A stretch of 64,000 nt of DNA from CAZHEV01 sp964531335 [NCBI: uncultured bacterium] (GCA_964531335.1 CAZHEV010000009.1:85559-149558), one strand, 5' to 3'; positions 44,884 to 54,599 are shown, numbered from the stretch's first letter. Program-made: numbers and translations. The notes: generated from the sequence alone by a model not told the origin.

Positions 44884-47211
44884 TTGGGAATCAAGAGGTT
44901 ATTCGAATTCATATTACCGGCCACGGCGGCGGCGGTGCTAGCTATCGCCCCTGTGGAGCCGGCCGGCGCGGCGGCCCCTTCGGAGGCGGAGGCGGGCGCC
45001 GACAGCGCGCGTACGGTCGCCGAGTTCTCTCCGAACACCGACATCGAAGTCTCGATACCCAGAGCCGGCGAGGGACCGAGGATAGACGGGATCCTGGACG
45101 ACCCAGCCTGGGAGCGAGCGGTCCGTCTGGGCAGCTTCTGCGAAATCGACCCGGGCGACAACGTGGAGCCCGCCTGCAGGACCGAGGCGCTCTTCGCCTA
45201 CGACAGCGAGAACCTCTACATGGCGTTCGTCTGCCACGACGACTCGCCCGAAGAGATCCGCGCTTCGATGACGGACCGTGATGACATATTCCAGGACGAC
45301 TTTGTCGGCATAATAGTGGACACCTTCGGCGACAAGCAGAACTCCTACGAGTTCTTTGTCAACCCGCACGGAGTCCAGGCGGACCTTCGCAGAACCCACA
45401 ACTCGGAGGACGCCGGCTTCGATACAATATGGCGGGCGGACGGGCGGATAAACTCGAGAGGGTGGACCGCGGAGGCGGCCATCCCTTTCAGAAGCATCAG
45501 GTTTCCCGACAAACACGAGCAGGAGTGGCTCGTCCACATACTGCGCATAAGGCCCCGGAGCAGCAGGGAGGTGCACTCCTGGGCGCCGATTTCCCGCGAC
45601 GAGAGCTGCCTGCTCTGCCAGGCGGGCAAGTTCAAAGGAATAGAGGGGGTCAACAGGGGCAGGAACTTGGAGTTTCTTCCCTACGCCATCGCCGGCCAGT
45701 CGGGGAGCCTGCGCGACGAGGACGATCCGGCCTCGGGCTTCGAGGACGGAGAGCCCGCCGGCGAGGCCGGAATCGGAGTCAAGTACGGCATCACGCCCAA
45801 CCTCACCCTCGATTTCACCTATAACCCGGATTTCAGCCAGGTCGAGTCCGATGTCGCTCAAATAGACGTGAACACGACCTTCGCCCTTTTCTTCCCCGAG
45901 AGAAGGCCTTTCTTCCTCGAGGGCAGGGAGATATTCAGCACGGATGCCCTTATATATACGCGCTCGATCAATGACCCGATTCTCGCGGCGAAGCTTACGG
46001 GAAAGATAGGCGACTACACCATCGGTTACGTGCTGGCGCGCGACGAACGTTCCCCCTTCATAGTTCCCTTCGAAGACAACAGCGAGTTCGCCCTGGGCGG
46101 CAGGTCGGTGTCGAACATCCTGCGCGTCAAGAGGGACGTCCTTTCGGACTCATACATAGGGCTGATCGCGACCGACAGGCGCCTGGAGGGCGACGGCGGC
46201 AATTCCATCCTCGTGGCCGACGCCGACGTGAGGTTTCTGGAGGACTACCGGCTCTCGGGACAGATCGGTTTCTCGCACACGCGCGAGCCGGACGACGCGG
46301 AGCTCTCCTCCGATTTCAGCGATACGACTTTCGGAAGCGAGGGCTACACGTCTGCCTTCGACGGAGAGTCCTTCACGGGGACCGGACTGCGCCTGGAGCT
46401 CGACTATGACGCCAGACACCTCAACTTCGAGCTCTGGTACAACGACGTGTCCCCGAAGTTCAGGGCGAGCAACGGCTTCACAACCAACAACAGCTACCGC
46501 TCGGGGGGCCTCTGGACAGGTCTGGTGTTCAGGCCAACGCATCCCGTGTTCGAGGTGATAGAGCCGCAGCTCAACTACGGGCTCGAGTACAACTACGATG
46601 ACGTCTTCAAGGACACCTGGACGCGCCCTTCCCTTTACATTCGGTTCAAGAGGCAGACGGACATGTCCGTCTCGTACCTCTGGAGCGAGGAGCGCTTCAA
46701 GGACGTCCTGGTGGAGGGCATAAGGCGTTTCGAGGCCAACCTGCACACTTACGCCGGCGAGATCCTGTCGGGTGGGATCTACGTCCGGCGCGGCAGATCG
46801 GTCGTAAGGAACGTGGACGTCCCTTACCTGGGCCATGAGAAGCTTTTCGAGGCCTGGGGGACCCTCAAGCCTTCCAGCCGGCTGAAGGCGACGTTCAATC
46901 TCAGCTACGCCGGGATGGACAGCACCGCGTCCGGGCATGAGGTCTACAGCGGCTACGTCTTCAGGAACAACTTGTCGTACCAGTTCAGCAAGAGACTCTT
47001 TCTCCGCCTGGTGACCCAGTACGACGATTTCGACCGCCGGCTCGAGGTGGACCCGTTGCTAAGCTACAAGATCAATCCGTTCACCGTCTTCTACCTGGGC
47101 TCAACGCATGACCTTCAGAAATTCAACGGCGAGGGACACGGAGGGGATACGGGCTACAGGCGGACGGACAGGCAGTTCTTCGCCAAGATACAGTACCTGT
47201 TCAGAATATGA
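44884..47211 (+). CDS. DUF5916 outer-membrane protein with carbohydrate-binding-like N-terminal domain
   Basis: 775 residues. A signal peptide (FEFILPATAAAVLAIAPVEPAGA) is followed by an N-terminal beta-sandwich of the CBM9-like type (about 50-240): RIDGILDDPAWERA, DSENLYMAFVCHDD, and WTAEAAIPFRSIRF. A long C-terminal DUF5916 barrel region follows (LTLDFTYNPDFSQVESDVAQIDVNTTFALFFPERRPFFLEG is the family core), ending in the aromatic terminal strand QFFAKIQYLFRI typical of outer-membrane barrels. The TTG start at 44884 with GGGAGAAAGGAC upstream is chosen because it begins the signal peptide. Ligand unknown. The frame is open further up, antisense-like through the EamA gene, but that is not coding. 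Confidence 0.9.
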   Translation: MGIKRLFEFILPATAAAVLAIAPVEPAGAAAPSEAEAGADSARTVAEFSPNTDIEVSIPRAGEGPRIDGILDDPAWERAVRLGSFCEIDPGDNVEPACRTEALFAYDSENLYMAFVCHDDSPEEIRASMTDRDDIFQDDFVGIIVDTFGDKQNSYEFFVNPHGVQADLRRTHNSEDAGFDTIWRADGRINSRGWTAEAAIPFRSIRFPDKHEQEWLVHILRIRPRSSREVHSWAPISRDESCLLCQAGKFKGIEGVNRGRNLEFLPYAIAGQSGSLRDEDDPASGFEDGEPAGEAGIGVKYGITPNLTLDFTYNPDFSQVESDVAQIDVNTTFALFFPERRPFFLEGREIFSTDALIYTRSINDPILAAKLTGKIGDYTIGYVLARDERSPFIVPFEDNSEFALGGRSVSNILRVKRDVLSDSYIGLIATDRRLEGDGGNSILVADADVRFLEDYRLSGQIGFSHTREPDDAELSSDFSDTTFGSEGYTSAFDGESFTGTGLRLELDYDARHLNFELWYNDVSPKFRASNGFTTNNSYRSGGLWTGLVFRPTHPVFEVIEPQLNYGLEYNYDDVFKDTWTRPSLYIRFKRQTDMSVSYLWSEERFKDVLVEGIRRFEANLHTYAGEILSGGIYVRRGRSVVRNVDVPYLGHEKLFEAWGTLKPSSRLKATFNLSYAGMDSTASGHEVYSGYVFRNNLSYQFSKRLFLRLVTQYDDFDRRLEVDPLLSYKINPFTVFYLGSTHDLQKFNGEGHGGDTGYRRTDRQFFAKIQYLFRI

Positions 47212-47305
47212 TTCGGCTTGCCGCCACGCGGGGATTCCGCCGCGGCCTCAGGCATCGTGAGGCGGGCCCCGCGTACGGCAGGCCGCGGGTCCGCCCCGGA
47301 CGCTC

Positions 47306-47692
47306 TCACTGGGACTTGTTCACCACTTTCGAAGCCCTGTCCACGTCCGATACCGCGAAGACCACGGTCGCGGTACCCTGACCGGGAACCGTGCTTGCGA
47401 AGGCGTAGTCTATGTTGATGCCCGCTTTGGACATCTTGTCGGCGACCTCGGCCACGGCGCCCGGCCTGTTGGGGATTTCGAGGCAGATGACCTCGGCGCT
47501 CGTATAGGGTATGCCCATCTCCTCCAGGACCACCCCGGCCCTGTCGCTGTCGTCCACCATTATCCTGGCCCTTCCCCCGACCACCATGAGGGCCGTTATG
47601 TTCACGTCCTGTCGGCGCAGGGCCTCGCAGAGCTTCGCCAGCGCGCCGGGACTATTCTCGAGAACCGCCGTTATTTGTCTCTCTCTGGGCAT
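47306..47692 (-). CDS. Tandem ACT-domain protein
   Basis: 128 residues forming two ACT folds: QITAVLENSPGALAKLCEAL with DVNITALMVV, and LEIPNRPGAVAEVADKMSKAGINIDYAFAS. ACT domains bind amino acids and usually regulate biosynthetic enzymes. This stand-alone form has no catalytic domain, so it probably acts by binding a partner or as a sensor. The ATG follows AAGGAGATTCAAG. It converges on the DUF5916 gene and is divergent from the flippase-like gene. Confidence 0.9.
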   Translation of the reverse strand: MPRERQITAVLENSPGALAKLCEALRRQDVNITALMVVGGRARIMVDDSDRAGVVLEEMGIPYTSAEVICLEIPNRPGAVAEVADKMSKAGINIDYAFASTVPGQGTATVVFAVSDVDRASKVVNKSQ

Positions 47693-47999
47693 CTTGAATC
47701 TCCTTACCCCTCTCCCAGCTCCACCCCCGCTTCGCATCGAGGCGGCCCGGCGGCCGGCGTTTCCAGCCCGGCCGGAGCGGGAGCCGCGGGACAAGTCTAC
47801 CCCAAAGGTCGCCTACCGGCAAGAAGCGGCGCCGACGTCGTTGCACACGGGCGCCCCTTGGCGATAAACTCTTGCGAAGCGCCTTACGGCACGGCTGAGG
47901 ACCGTACTCACCGGAATAGTCTTCCCGGGCCGCAACGAGACCGCGGCGGGACTCCCGATCAGGTCCGGGGGTCGCCGGATCACCCCGAGGTGGCAAGCG
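47693..47999. other. Divergent intergenic region
   Basis: 307 bp between the ACT gene (minus) and the flippase-like gene (plus). I see no convincing promoter or gene. An AT-richer patch (GCGATAAACTCTTGCG, about 47861-47876) may hold a -10 element for either direction. Confidence 0.3.
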
Positions 48000-48962
48000 T
48001 TGACTGTCGAACCGACTACAGCAGGCCCCAGGAGCCGCTCGCTGCTGTGGCAGATACTGGGAGCGGTCGTGGGGACCGCCCTGCTCGCGGTGGTGGTTTA
48101 CTTTTTCTACAACGAGCTGTCCGGCAACTGGCAGGAGTTCCTGGAGTACCGGTGGGAAGTCAGCTACGGCCCGTTTGTCGTATCCGTCGCCCTGCTGGTC
48201 GTGGCCTTTGTGATGACTCCGTTGGCGTGGGTGAGCATTCTGCGCCTTCAGGGAGAGCACCTCGGTCGGCTCCAGGCCTTCCTGATATTCTACCTGGCCA
48301 ATCTGGGCAAATACATCCCGGGAAAGTTGTGGGGCTACGGGGGGCAGATATATCTGACTCGGCGACAGGGTATCACCGTTCAGCACACGGTTGTGAGCAC
48401 GGTCGTCCTCCTCGTCCTGGACTATTTCGCGGGGCTCGCGTTCGCCTCTCTGACGTTGCTTTTCTGGCCGAAGGTGCCGGCCGCGGCGGCAATGGGGGGC
48501 GCGGTCCTGGTCGTTATCATCGTGGCCCTCATATCGTGGTCCGAAAGGGCCCTGGATCTGTTCAAGAGGGCGCTCGCCAGGATGAAGGTGACCGCGTTCT
48601 CCGAGGTGCCGGCAGGCAAGGCTTTGTTCCACATCTGGCTCTTTCTCCTGGTGAAATGGCTCATCATCGGCCTGGCCTTCGTAATAGGGATAAGGGCGTT
48701 GCTCGTCATAGACATCACCGAGTCCGTCGCCTATTGCGGAGCCTTCACCTGGGCCCACTTGCTGTCCATGATAGTGTTCGTTACCCCGGCGGGGCTGGGA
48801 ATAAGAGAGGGCCTGAACGTCTATTTTCTCGGGATAGTCAGCTCGCCGCCCCTGCCCCTGACCGTGGCCATCGGTATTTCCGTGGCCACGCGTCTCTGGA
48901 TGACTCTCACCGAGCTCGTCTGCGTCCTGCCCGCGGTGGGGGTCAGGCGCATACTGAAGTAA
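48000..48962 (+). CDS. Flippase-like integral membrane protein (LPG synthase TM / UPF0104 family)
   Basis: 320 residues with about eight hydrophobic helices. Family features: FLIFYLANLGKYIPGKLWGYGGQIYLTRRQG near residue 100, the loop region VSTVVLLVLDYFAGL, and the conserved WAHLLSMIVFVTPAGLGIREGLNVYFLG near residue 245. Members translocate lipids or polyprenyl-linked sugars; there is no catalytic LPG synthase domain here. The TTG start has GAGGTGG 6-7 nt upstream. Stand-alone, divergent from the ACT gene. Confidence 0.88.
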   Translation: MTVEPTTAGPRSRSLLWQILGAVVGTALLAVVVYFFYNELSGNWQEFLEYRWEVSYGPFVVSVALLVVAFVMTPLAWVSILRLQGEHLGRLQAFLIFYLANLGKYIPGKLWGYGGQIYLTRRQGITVQHTVVSTVVLLVLDYFAGLAFASLTLLFWPKVPAAAAMGGAVLVVIIVALISWSERALDLFKRALARMKVTAFSEVPAGKALFHIWLFLLVKWLIIGLAFVIGIRALLVIDITESVAYCGAFTWAHLLSMIVFVTPAGLGIREGLNVYFLGIVSSPPLPLTVAIGISVATRLWMTLTELVCVLPAVGVRRILK

Positions 48963-48987
48963 GCTTTCCGGCCCTTATCCTCCGCGG

Positions 48988-49017
48988 TTGACAGGCCCGC
49001 GCGCGGCGCCCTAGTAT
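48988..49017 (+). promoter_or_regulatory. Sigma-70-type promoter for the ferritin-like gene
   Basis: Consensus -35 TTGACA (48988-48993), 18-bp GC-rich spacer, -10 TAGTAT (49012-49017). Start near 49024, leader about 45 nt. Confidence 0.6.
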
Positions 49018-49071
49018 TGTGTAATGGTAAATGTGAAATAGATACCCATGTCAGACGGAGGCGACTACTCG

Positions 49072-49524
49072 ATGACCAACCCCATGCTCGAGAAAGTGCT
49101 CGAAAGGGCCATTCAGTCCGAAGAGCATTCGTACGAGATCTACACGCATCTCGCGAAGACGGTGGAAAGGCCCGAGACAAGGAAGCTGCTCGAGGGCCTG
49201 GCCGAGCAGGAGCTGGCTCACAAGAAGATGCTGGAGTCTTTTGACCCGGCGCAGGCCGGAACCATCGACTCGGCGAAGATCGAGGATCCGAAGCTGAGCG
49301 AGCTCCTGGAGCCCACCGCTCTGGACCCGGACGCCACGGTCCAGGACGTGATGCTTTTCGCGATGAAGAAGGAACAGTCGGCCCACGAGTTCTACCGGCG
49401 CATGAGCGAGTTCTCTCCCAACCAACCGGTCAAGGCGATGTTCGACACACTCGCGGCCGAGGAGCTGAAGCACAAGACCGGGCTGGAGAAGATCTACGAG
49501 GACATGTTCATGCCCGAAAACTGA
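49072..49524 (+). CDS. Ferritin-like diiron protein (rubrerythrin-type)
   Basis: 150 residues forming a four-helix bundle with diiron ligands: EEHSYEIYTHL, EQELAHKKML (ExxH), KEQSAHEFYRRM and EELKHKTGLE (ExxH). There is no C-terminal rubredoxin domain, so it is an erythrin-like relative of rubrerythrin, probably reducing peroxide. The start chosen is the ATG after GGAGGCGACTACTCG (10-nt spacing); an upstream ATG at 49048 would add 8 residues. It fits with the flavodiiron protein as oxygen/peroxide defence of a strict or facultative anaerobe. Confidence 0.85.
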   Translation: MTNPMLEKVLERAIQSEEHSYEIYTHLAKTVERPETRKLLEGLAEQELAHKKMLESFDPAQAGTIDSAKIEDPKLSELLEPTALDPDATVQDVMLFAMKKEQSAHEFYRRMSEFSPNQPVKAMFDTLAAEELKHKTGLEKIYEDMFMPEN

Positions 49525-49590
49525 GAGCCGCCGCCCGGTCTCGAGCGCCGATCCGGGTGAACACGGCGCCGCGCCGGTCCTGTAATGAGC

Positions 49591-49615
49591 GGCCCCGCCT
49601 TCCGAGGGCGGGGCC
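49591..49615. terminator. GC-rich hairpin between convergent genes
   Basis: GGCCCCGCC (49591-49599) pairs perfectly with 49607-49615 around a 7-nt loop, midway between the ferritin-like stop and the P5C dehydrogenase stop. It could end transcription from both sides, although the T-run is absent. Confidence 0.55.
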
Positions 49616-49642
49616 GGCTTCGTCGACGGAGAGCGATCTCAG

Positions 49643-51190
49643 CTAGAACTGCTCTGATATGCACTTGGCCTGCGTGAACAGGAGCAGGTAGTCGCGGCCG
49701 CCTGCCTTGGAGTCGGTGCCCGACATGTTGAATCCGCCGAAGGGATGCACGCCCACCAGGGCGCCGGTGCACTTCCTGTTGACGTAGAAGTTGCCCGCGT
49801 GGCAGAGCCTCTTCGCCTTCTCGACGTTCCATCTGTCGCGCGAGTAGATGGAGCCGGTGAGCCCATACTCCGTGTTGTTGGAGATGTCGATGGCCTCGTC
49901 GATGTCCTTCGCCTTGATCACGGCCACGACGGGTCCGAAGATCTCCTCCTGAGCTATCCTGCCTTCGGGGCTCACGTCGGCGATAATCGTGGGCTGGATG
50001 AAGAAGCCGTCTCCCTTGGCCTTCTCGCCCCCGGCCACGCACTTGCCCTCGCCCACCCCCACCTCGATGTACTCCATAATGGAGTCGAAAGCGGCCTTGT
50101 TGACGACGGGGCCCATGTAGTTGTCGAAGTCCGTGGTGGGACCGACCTCTATCGCCTCCACCCTCTTGGCCAGCCGGTCGACGAACTCGTCGTAGACGTC
50201 CTGGTGGACTATCGCCCGCGAGCAAGCCGAGCACTTCTGCCCCTGGAAGCCGAAGGCGGACGAAAGGACGTTCGCCACGGCGGCGTCCATATCGACGTCC
50301 TTGTCCACTATTATGAAATCCTTGCCCCCCATCTCGGCGATCACGCGCTTGATCCAGATCTGGCCCGGCATCGTCTTGGAGGCATTCTCCACTATGTTCA
50401 GCCCCACGGCCTTGGAGCCCGTGAACGCTATGAGCCTGGTCTTGGGGTGCTCCACCATGGCCCTTCCGGCGGTGCTTCCGCTGCCGGGCACGAAGTTGAG
50501 CACGCCCTTTGGAAGACCGGCCTCCTCCATTATCTCGAAGAAGAAGCGGCCGACGGCGGGGGCGTCGCTCGAGGGCTTCAGCACCACCGTGTTGCCCGCG
50601 ACCAGGGCCGCCACGGTCATGCCGGCCAGGATCGCGCAAGGGAAGTTCCAAGGCGGGATGACCACGCAAACCCCCAGGGGGAGGTACTGGAGCTCGTTCT
50701 CCTCGGAAGGGATCCTGGTCAGGGGCTGAGGCGCCGCCAGTCTCAACATCTCCCTCGCGTAGAACTCCAGAAAGTCTATTGCCTCAGCCGTATCAGCGTC
50801 CGCCTCCGTCCAGTTCTTTCCGACCTCCAGAACCATCCACGCGTTCATCTCGTTGCGGCGCCGGCGCAGTATCGCGGCCGCGCGAAAGAGCACGTTGGCC
50901 CTTTCCGCGGGAGGCATCCAGCGCCAATTCTCGAACGCGGAGGCCGCCGCTTCGACGGCCGCCTTCGCCTCCTTCTCGCCGGCCTTCTGGAAGACACCGA
51001 TGGTCTCACTCGGATCCGACGGGTTGATCGACTCGAACTTGCTCTCGAGCCTTATTTCCTCGCCCCCGATTACAAGCGGGTACTCCTTGCCGAGTTGAGC
51101 GGAAACTCCATCGAGCGCGGCCTTCATGCGCGCCTTGACTTCAGGGACTCCGAAGTTCTGAATCGGCTCGTTGACGAATTCGCCTTTCAT
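49643..51190 (-). CDS. pruA: 1-pyrroline-5-carboxylate dehydrogenase
   Basis: 515 residues, full length, of the RocA/PruA type. It oxidises P5C (glutamate semialdehyde) to glutamate with NAD+, the second step of proline degradation. Motifs: PPWNFPCAI, NTVVLKPSSDAPA, FVPGSGSTAG, FTGSKAVGLNI, IAEMGGKDFIIVD (catalytic Glu), GFQGQKCSACSRAIV (catalytic Cys), EEIFGPVVAV and HPFGGFNMSGTDSK. The ATG follows AGGAGGATAGGGGG. No proline dehydrogenase is adjacent, so the partner enzyme must be elsewhere. It has its own promoter upstream. Confidence 0.96.
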   Translation of the reverse strand: MKGEFVNEPIQNFGVPEVKARMKAALDGVSAQLGKEYPLVIGGEEIRLESKFESINPSDPSETIGVFQKAGEKEAKAAVEAAASAFENWRWMPPAERANVLFRAAAILRRRRNEMNAWMVLEVGKNWTEADADTAEAIDFLEFYAREMLRLAAPQPLTRIPSEENELQYLPLGVCVVIPPWNFPCAILAGMTVAALVAGNTVVLKPSSDAPAVGRFFFEIMEEAGLPKGVLNFVPGSGSTAGRAMVEHPKTRLIAFTGSKAVGLNIVENASKTMPGQIWIKRVIAEMGGKDFIIVDKDVDMDAAVANVLSSAFGFQGQKCSACSRAIVHQDVYDEFVDRLAKRVEAIEVGPTTDFDNYMGPVVNKAAFDSIMEYIEVGVGEGKCVAGGEKAKGDGFFIQPTIIADVSPEGRIAQEEIFGPVVAVIKAKDIDEAIDISNNTEYGLTGSIYSRDRWNVEKAKRLCHAGNFYVNRKCTGALVGVHPFGGFNMSGTDSKAGGRDYLLLFTQAKCISEQF

Positions 51191-51326
51191 CCCCCTATCC
51201 TCCTCACAACGTAAACAGTTGATGGTGGTTCGAAGACCTTCCAACTGGAGATCGTTCGCTTGTCGGAAAAGCTCACGGCCCATCGGACCGGCCGTTGAGA
51301 CGCGGCTCCGGGTGCGGAATGCCGTC

Positions 51327-51355
51327 ATTATATGGATCTTTCACCGCCCGGGCAA
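51327..51355 (-). promoter_or_regulatory. Promoter for the P5C dehydrogenase gene
   Basis: Minus-strand -35 TTGCCC (51350-51355), 17-bp spacer, consensus -10 TATAAT (51327-51332). Leader about 130 nt to the start at 51190. Confidence 0.55.
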
Positions 51356-51455
51356 GTCCGATGCGGCGCCGCGCGCGGCTAAGCCCCCGACAACAGGGGC
51401 GACGGCCTAGTCCGGCGCGGAAAAAGGCCTGGTGGCATAGCGGCCGGCCTAGTTC

Positions 51456-51953
51456 TCAGCGGCCGTTCATGGGCCAGATCGCGCGAAAAGCAGTCGGGAT
51501 GTTCTCCGCTCCAATGCCGCGGATGGGCTCGCAGTTGCCGCAGTCGAGCTCGTCGAAGGCCTTGTCGCAGTCCAAGCATGCGACAAGCACGTCGGCCGTG
51601 CGCTCGAGATCGGAAGCAAGATGCTTGAGGGCCTCGGCGGTGGCCTGCACCTCGCGCGCCTTGCCGGACAACGAGCCGTTCAGCTTTCCGGCGGCGGCCT
51701 TTGCCGTGAGGCTCTTGTCGGGGATCGAGAAAAGCCTGACGATGTCCTTGATCGAAAAACCGGACTTCCTCAACCCGGCCACGACGTTCAATCTGTCCAG
51801 CTCCCGTTGCTCGAAGAGCCTGTAGCCGGCCCTGCTGCGCCGGCAGGACGTGACGAGTCCGAGTCCTTCGTAGAATCGAATGGCGCGCGGTGTGGCGCCG
51901 CTGGCCCGCGCGAGCGCCCCAATGGTGAGAAGGTCCCCGTTTCCGTCTACCAT
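51456..51953 (-). CDS. MerR-family transcriptional regulator with C-terminal four-cysteine cluster
   Basis: 165 residues. The N-terminal winged helix shows LTIGALARASGATPRAIRFYEGLGL and RAGYRLFEQRELDRL, typical MerR. A helical dimerisation segment (about 80-120) follows, then CLDC-x8-CGNC (residues 126, 129, 138, 141), a zinc-ribbon-like arrangement that could bind a metal or Fe-S cluster. The start ATG at 51953 has GGGAGGT 8 nt upstream and is preferred over 51995. It is transcribed divergently from nfeD and lies upstream of the P5C dehydrogenase on the same strand; the regulated gene is not evident. Confidence 0.88.
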   Translation of the reverse strand: MVDGNGDLLTIGALARASGATPRAIRFYEGLGLVTSCRRSRAGYRLFEQRELDRLNVVAGLRKSGFSIKDIVRLFSIPDKSLTAKAAAGKLNGSLSGKAREVQATAEALKHLASDLERTADVLVACLDCDKAFDELDCGNCEPIRGIGAENIPTAFRAIWPMNGR

Positions 51954-52143
51954 GATAGCGACCTCCCGGGTGACGGATTTCTTGACCGCCGGCATGCACT
52001 CTTAGGCCGCATGCGGCCGGCCGTATCGTGAAGCCCGGGCCCGCAGGAGCCCCGGCGCGGTCGAGGACTTTATGCGACAAGGCAATGGCCCTGATCCGGC
52101 GCCGCGCCACCTCGCGCGCGGCCGCCCCCTTCCTTCACGATGG

Positions 52144-52172
52144 ATTATAGTACGGAGCCCCGAGCGATTCAA
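52144..52172 (-). promoter_or_regulatory. Promoter for the MerR-type regulator
   Basis: Minus-strand -35 TTGAAT (52167-52172), 17-bp spacer, consensus -10 TATAAT (52144-52149). The leader is about 185 nt. Confidence 0.55.
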
Positions 52173-52255
52173 CAGGCCGGGCCCGGCGGCCGGGCCGGCG
52201 AGACACCCCAGAGACGCCGAGGGGCGGGCAATTGAGGCGGGCAATTGAGATAGAA

Positions 52256-52284
52256 TTGACATAATGTGTCGACTCTGCCAGAAT
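52256..52284 (+). promoter_or_regulatory. Promoter for the nfeD-slipin operon
   Basis: Consensus -35 TTGACA (52256-52261), 17-bp spacer, -10 CAGAAT (52279-52284). Divergent from and 84 bp away from the merR-type promoter, so shared control is possible. Confidence 0.55.
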
Positions 52285-52388
52285 GGCTCACGCGAAGACC
52301 GGTAAATGAGGATCTCACTGGAATTGGAGCTAACGTCGGGAGTGGGCCTGCCTTCCATCACCCGCGCCGCGCCGAAACGACCCACACT

Positions 52389-53729
52389 ATGATGAAAAGA
52401 AAACACGCACTTAAGATCACGCTCCCCGCGTACCTGGCCCTGATCCTCGCGGGATCGGCGATCCTCCTATTCGGCGGCGCCGGCGCCCAGGAGGAAACGG
52501 ACGGCCCTGTCTACGTTTGCAGCATTGAGGGTCCCATCGGTCCGGTCACCTCCGGGTTCTACGTCGAGACGCTACGAGAAGCCGAGAAGAACATGGCCGA
52601 ATGCCTGGTAGTGGAACTCGACACGCCCGGCGGATTCGATATCTCCATGAGGGAGGCCATAAAGGAGATGATGGCCTCCGAGGTGCCGACGGTGGTCTTC
52701 GTACACCCCGGCGGGTCCAGGGCGGCTTCCGCGGGCGCTTTTCTGCTGCTCGCCGCTCATGTCGCGGCCATGGCTCCGGGCACCAACGTGGGCGCAGCCC
52801 ACCCTGTCCAGATGGGCGGAGGTCAGGTCGACAGCACCATGGCGGAGAAAATAGAGAACGACGCGGCCGCCTATATCAAGTCCATAGCGAAGAAGAGAGG
52901 GCGCAACGTGGAGTGGGCGGAGGCCGCCGTGCGCGAAAGCAAGTCCTCCACGGCCGAAGAGGCGCTGGAGGCCGGTGTCATAGACATGGTGAGCCCGAAT
53001 TTGTTGCAGCTCCTCGAGGATCTGGACGGCATGGAGATCGAGACCGAGGCCGGAACCCGCGTACTCGACGTCAAGGACGCGGTGATCGAGCACGTGAGGA
53101 TGAGCACGAAGCTGAGGTTCCTCTCAGCCGTGGCGGACCCCAACGTGGCGTACATTCTGATGATGATCGGGTTCTTCGGGCTTTTCTTCGAGCTTTCAAA
53201 TCCCGGAGCCATATTCCCCGGCGTGGCCGGGTCGATATGTATCATTCTCGCCTTCTACGCGCTTCACACCCTCTCCGCAAACTACGCCGGGGTTGCGCTG
53301 ATCGTGCTCTCCATGATCATGTTCTTGCTCGAGATCAAGGTGACGTCGTACGGGGCCCTCACAATAGGGGCGGTGATATCTTTGACCCTAGGCTCGATCT
53401 TCCTGTTCGATTACCCGAAGACGCTTCTCAGAATCTCTTGGTCGGTGCTGATCCCGGCCGTCATCGCCACCACCGCCTTCTTCGTTTTCGCGGTGGGCAA
53501 GGGGATAGCCGCACAGAAGAGGCGGTCCTCGACGGGCGCTCCGGGCCTGATCGACAAGATAGGCGAGGCCCGCAGCGACGTTGATTCGACCGGCGGCACG
53601 GTGTTCGTTGCGGGCGAGCACTGGTCGGCCGTCTCAGACGTTCCCATAGAGAAAGGGCGCAGGGTAAGGGTGGTGAGCGTCTACCGCCAAGGCATGAAGG
53701 TGATGCCGGTGGATCCGCAACAGCGTTAG
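52389..53729 (+). CDS. nfeD: NfeD-family membrane-bound serine protease
   Basis: 446 residues. A signal peptide (1-35) precedes a ClpP/crotonase-like protease domain with the serine region [17 protein letters not shown] and [14 protein letters not shown]. Four to five membrane helices follow (about 240-370, [15 protein letters not shown] to [16 protein letters not shown]), then a C-terminal OB-fold NfeDC domain ([20 protein letters not shown]). NfeD proteases cleave the stomatin/slipin encoded next to them. Two start ATGs are adjacent (52389, 52392). The slipin gene begins 52 bp later. Confidence 0.93.
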   Translation: MMKRKHALKITLPAYLALILAGSAILLFGGAGAQEETDGPVYVCSIEGPIGPVTSGFYVETLREAEKNMAECLVVELDTPGGFDISMREAIKEMMASEVPTVVFVHPGGSRAASAGAFLLLAAHVAAMAPGTNVGAAHPVQMGGGQVDSTMAEKIENDAAAYIKSIAKKRGRNVEWAEAAVRESKSSTAEEALEAGVIDMVSPNLLQLLEDLDGMEIETEAGTRVLDVKDAVIEHVRMSTKLRFLSAVADPNVAYILMMIGFFGLFFELSNPGAIFPGVAGSICIILAFYALHTLSANYAGVALIVLSMIMFLLEIKVTSYGALTIGAVISLTLGSIFLFDYPKTLLRISWSVLIPAVIATTAFFVFAVGKGIAAQKRRSSTGAPGLIDKIGEARSDVDSTGGTVFVAGEHWSAVSDVPIEKGRRVRVVSVYRQGMKVMPVDPQQR

Positions 53730-53781
53730 TGTCCAGGGATCGTTTCCCAGCAACGAACATCGACAGACAAGGAGGCGCGGC

Positions 53782-54546
53782 ATGAACTCACCGGAGGCAT
53801 ACACAGGCATCTTCGTTGTCATACTGATCGCCATCTTCATACTGGCGAGCGCTATACGCGTCCTGAGGGAATACGAACGCGGCGTGATATTCAGGCTCGG
53901 CCGGCTCGTCGGCGAGAGGGGCCCCGGCCTGATAGTCCTGGTGCCGGTGATCGACAGGATGGTGAAGATCTCCCTCAGGGTGGTGGCCATGGACGTCCCG
54001 CCCCAGGACGTCATCACGAAGGACAACGTGTCGATAAAGGTCAACGCGGTCCTCTACTTCAGGGTGATTCGGGCGGAGGAGTCCGTGGTAAGCGTGGAGA
54101 ACTACCTCTACGCGACCTCCCAGCTCTCCCAGACCACTCTGAGGAGCGTCCTTGGAGAGCATGAGCTGGACGAGCTGCTCTCCGACAGAGAGAAGATAAA
54201 CCAGCAACTGCAGAGGATCATCGACGAGCGTACCGACCCCTGGGGGGTCAAGGTGACGGCCGTGGAGGTCAAAGACGTCGATCTGCCTCAGGAGATGCAG
54301 CGTGCCATAGCCAAGCAGGCCGAGGCGGAAAGAGAAAGAAGGGCCAAGATCATTCACGCCGAGGGCGAGTTCCAGGCGGCGGAGAAGCTGACCCAGGCGG
54401 CAAAGGTGATAGCCGCCGAGCCCGCGGCGCTACAGCTACGTTACCTGCAAACCTTGACGGAGATAGCGGTCGACAAGAACTCCACCGTTGCCTTCCCGGT
54501 CCCCATCGATGTATTCAGAGGCCTGCTGGGCAAGGAACGCGGGTAG
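53782..54546 (+). CDS. Slipin (stomatin-like SPFH/prohibitin-family protein)
   Basis: 254 residues. An N-terminal hydrophobic hairpin/anchor ([17 protein letters not shown]) is followed by [16 protein letters not shown], the SPFH core [72 protein letters not shown], and a C-terminal coiled helix rich in A/E/K/R. It partners NfeD, forming membrane microdomain oligomers. The ATG follows AAGGAGGCGCGGC. A strong terminator lies 11 bp past the stop. Confidence 0.95.
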   Translation: MNSPEAYTGIFVVILIAIFILASAIRVLREYERGVIFRLGRLVGERGPGLIVLVPVIDRMVKISLRVVAMDVPPQDVITKDNVSIKVNAVLYFRVIRAEESVVSVENYLYATSQLSQTTLRSVLGEHELDELLSDREKINQQLQRIIDERTDPWGVKVTAVEVKDVDLPQEMQRAIAKQAEAERERRAKIIHAEGEFQAAEKLTQAAKVIAAEPAALQLRYLQTLTEIAVDKNSTVAFPVPIDVFRGLLGKERG

Positions 54547-54556
54547 CTCCGCTCGG

Positions 54557-54594
54557 CGAAGGGCCTCCACCGCGCGCCGGAGGCCCTTCGTTTT
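54557..54594 (+). terminator. Rho-independent terminator of the nfeD-slipin operon
   Basis: CGAAGGGCCTCC (54557-54568) pairs perfectly over 12 bp with 54579-54590, followed by TTTT. It lies immediately before the convergent lipoprotein gene's stop. Confidence 0.9.
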
Positions 54595-54599
54595 CGCCT

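Larger units (their letters stand above)
51954..52388. other. Divergent region between merR-type gene and nfeD
   Basis: 435 bp carrying a strong promoter in each direction (52144-52172 minus, 52256-52284 plus). No gene is supported; an open frame from 52266 merges into nfeD but lacks similarity before its signal peptide. Confidence 0.5.
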
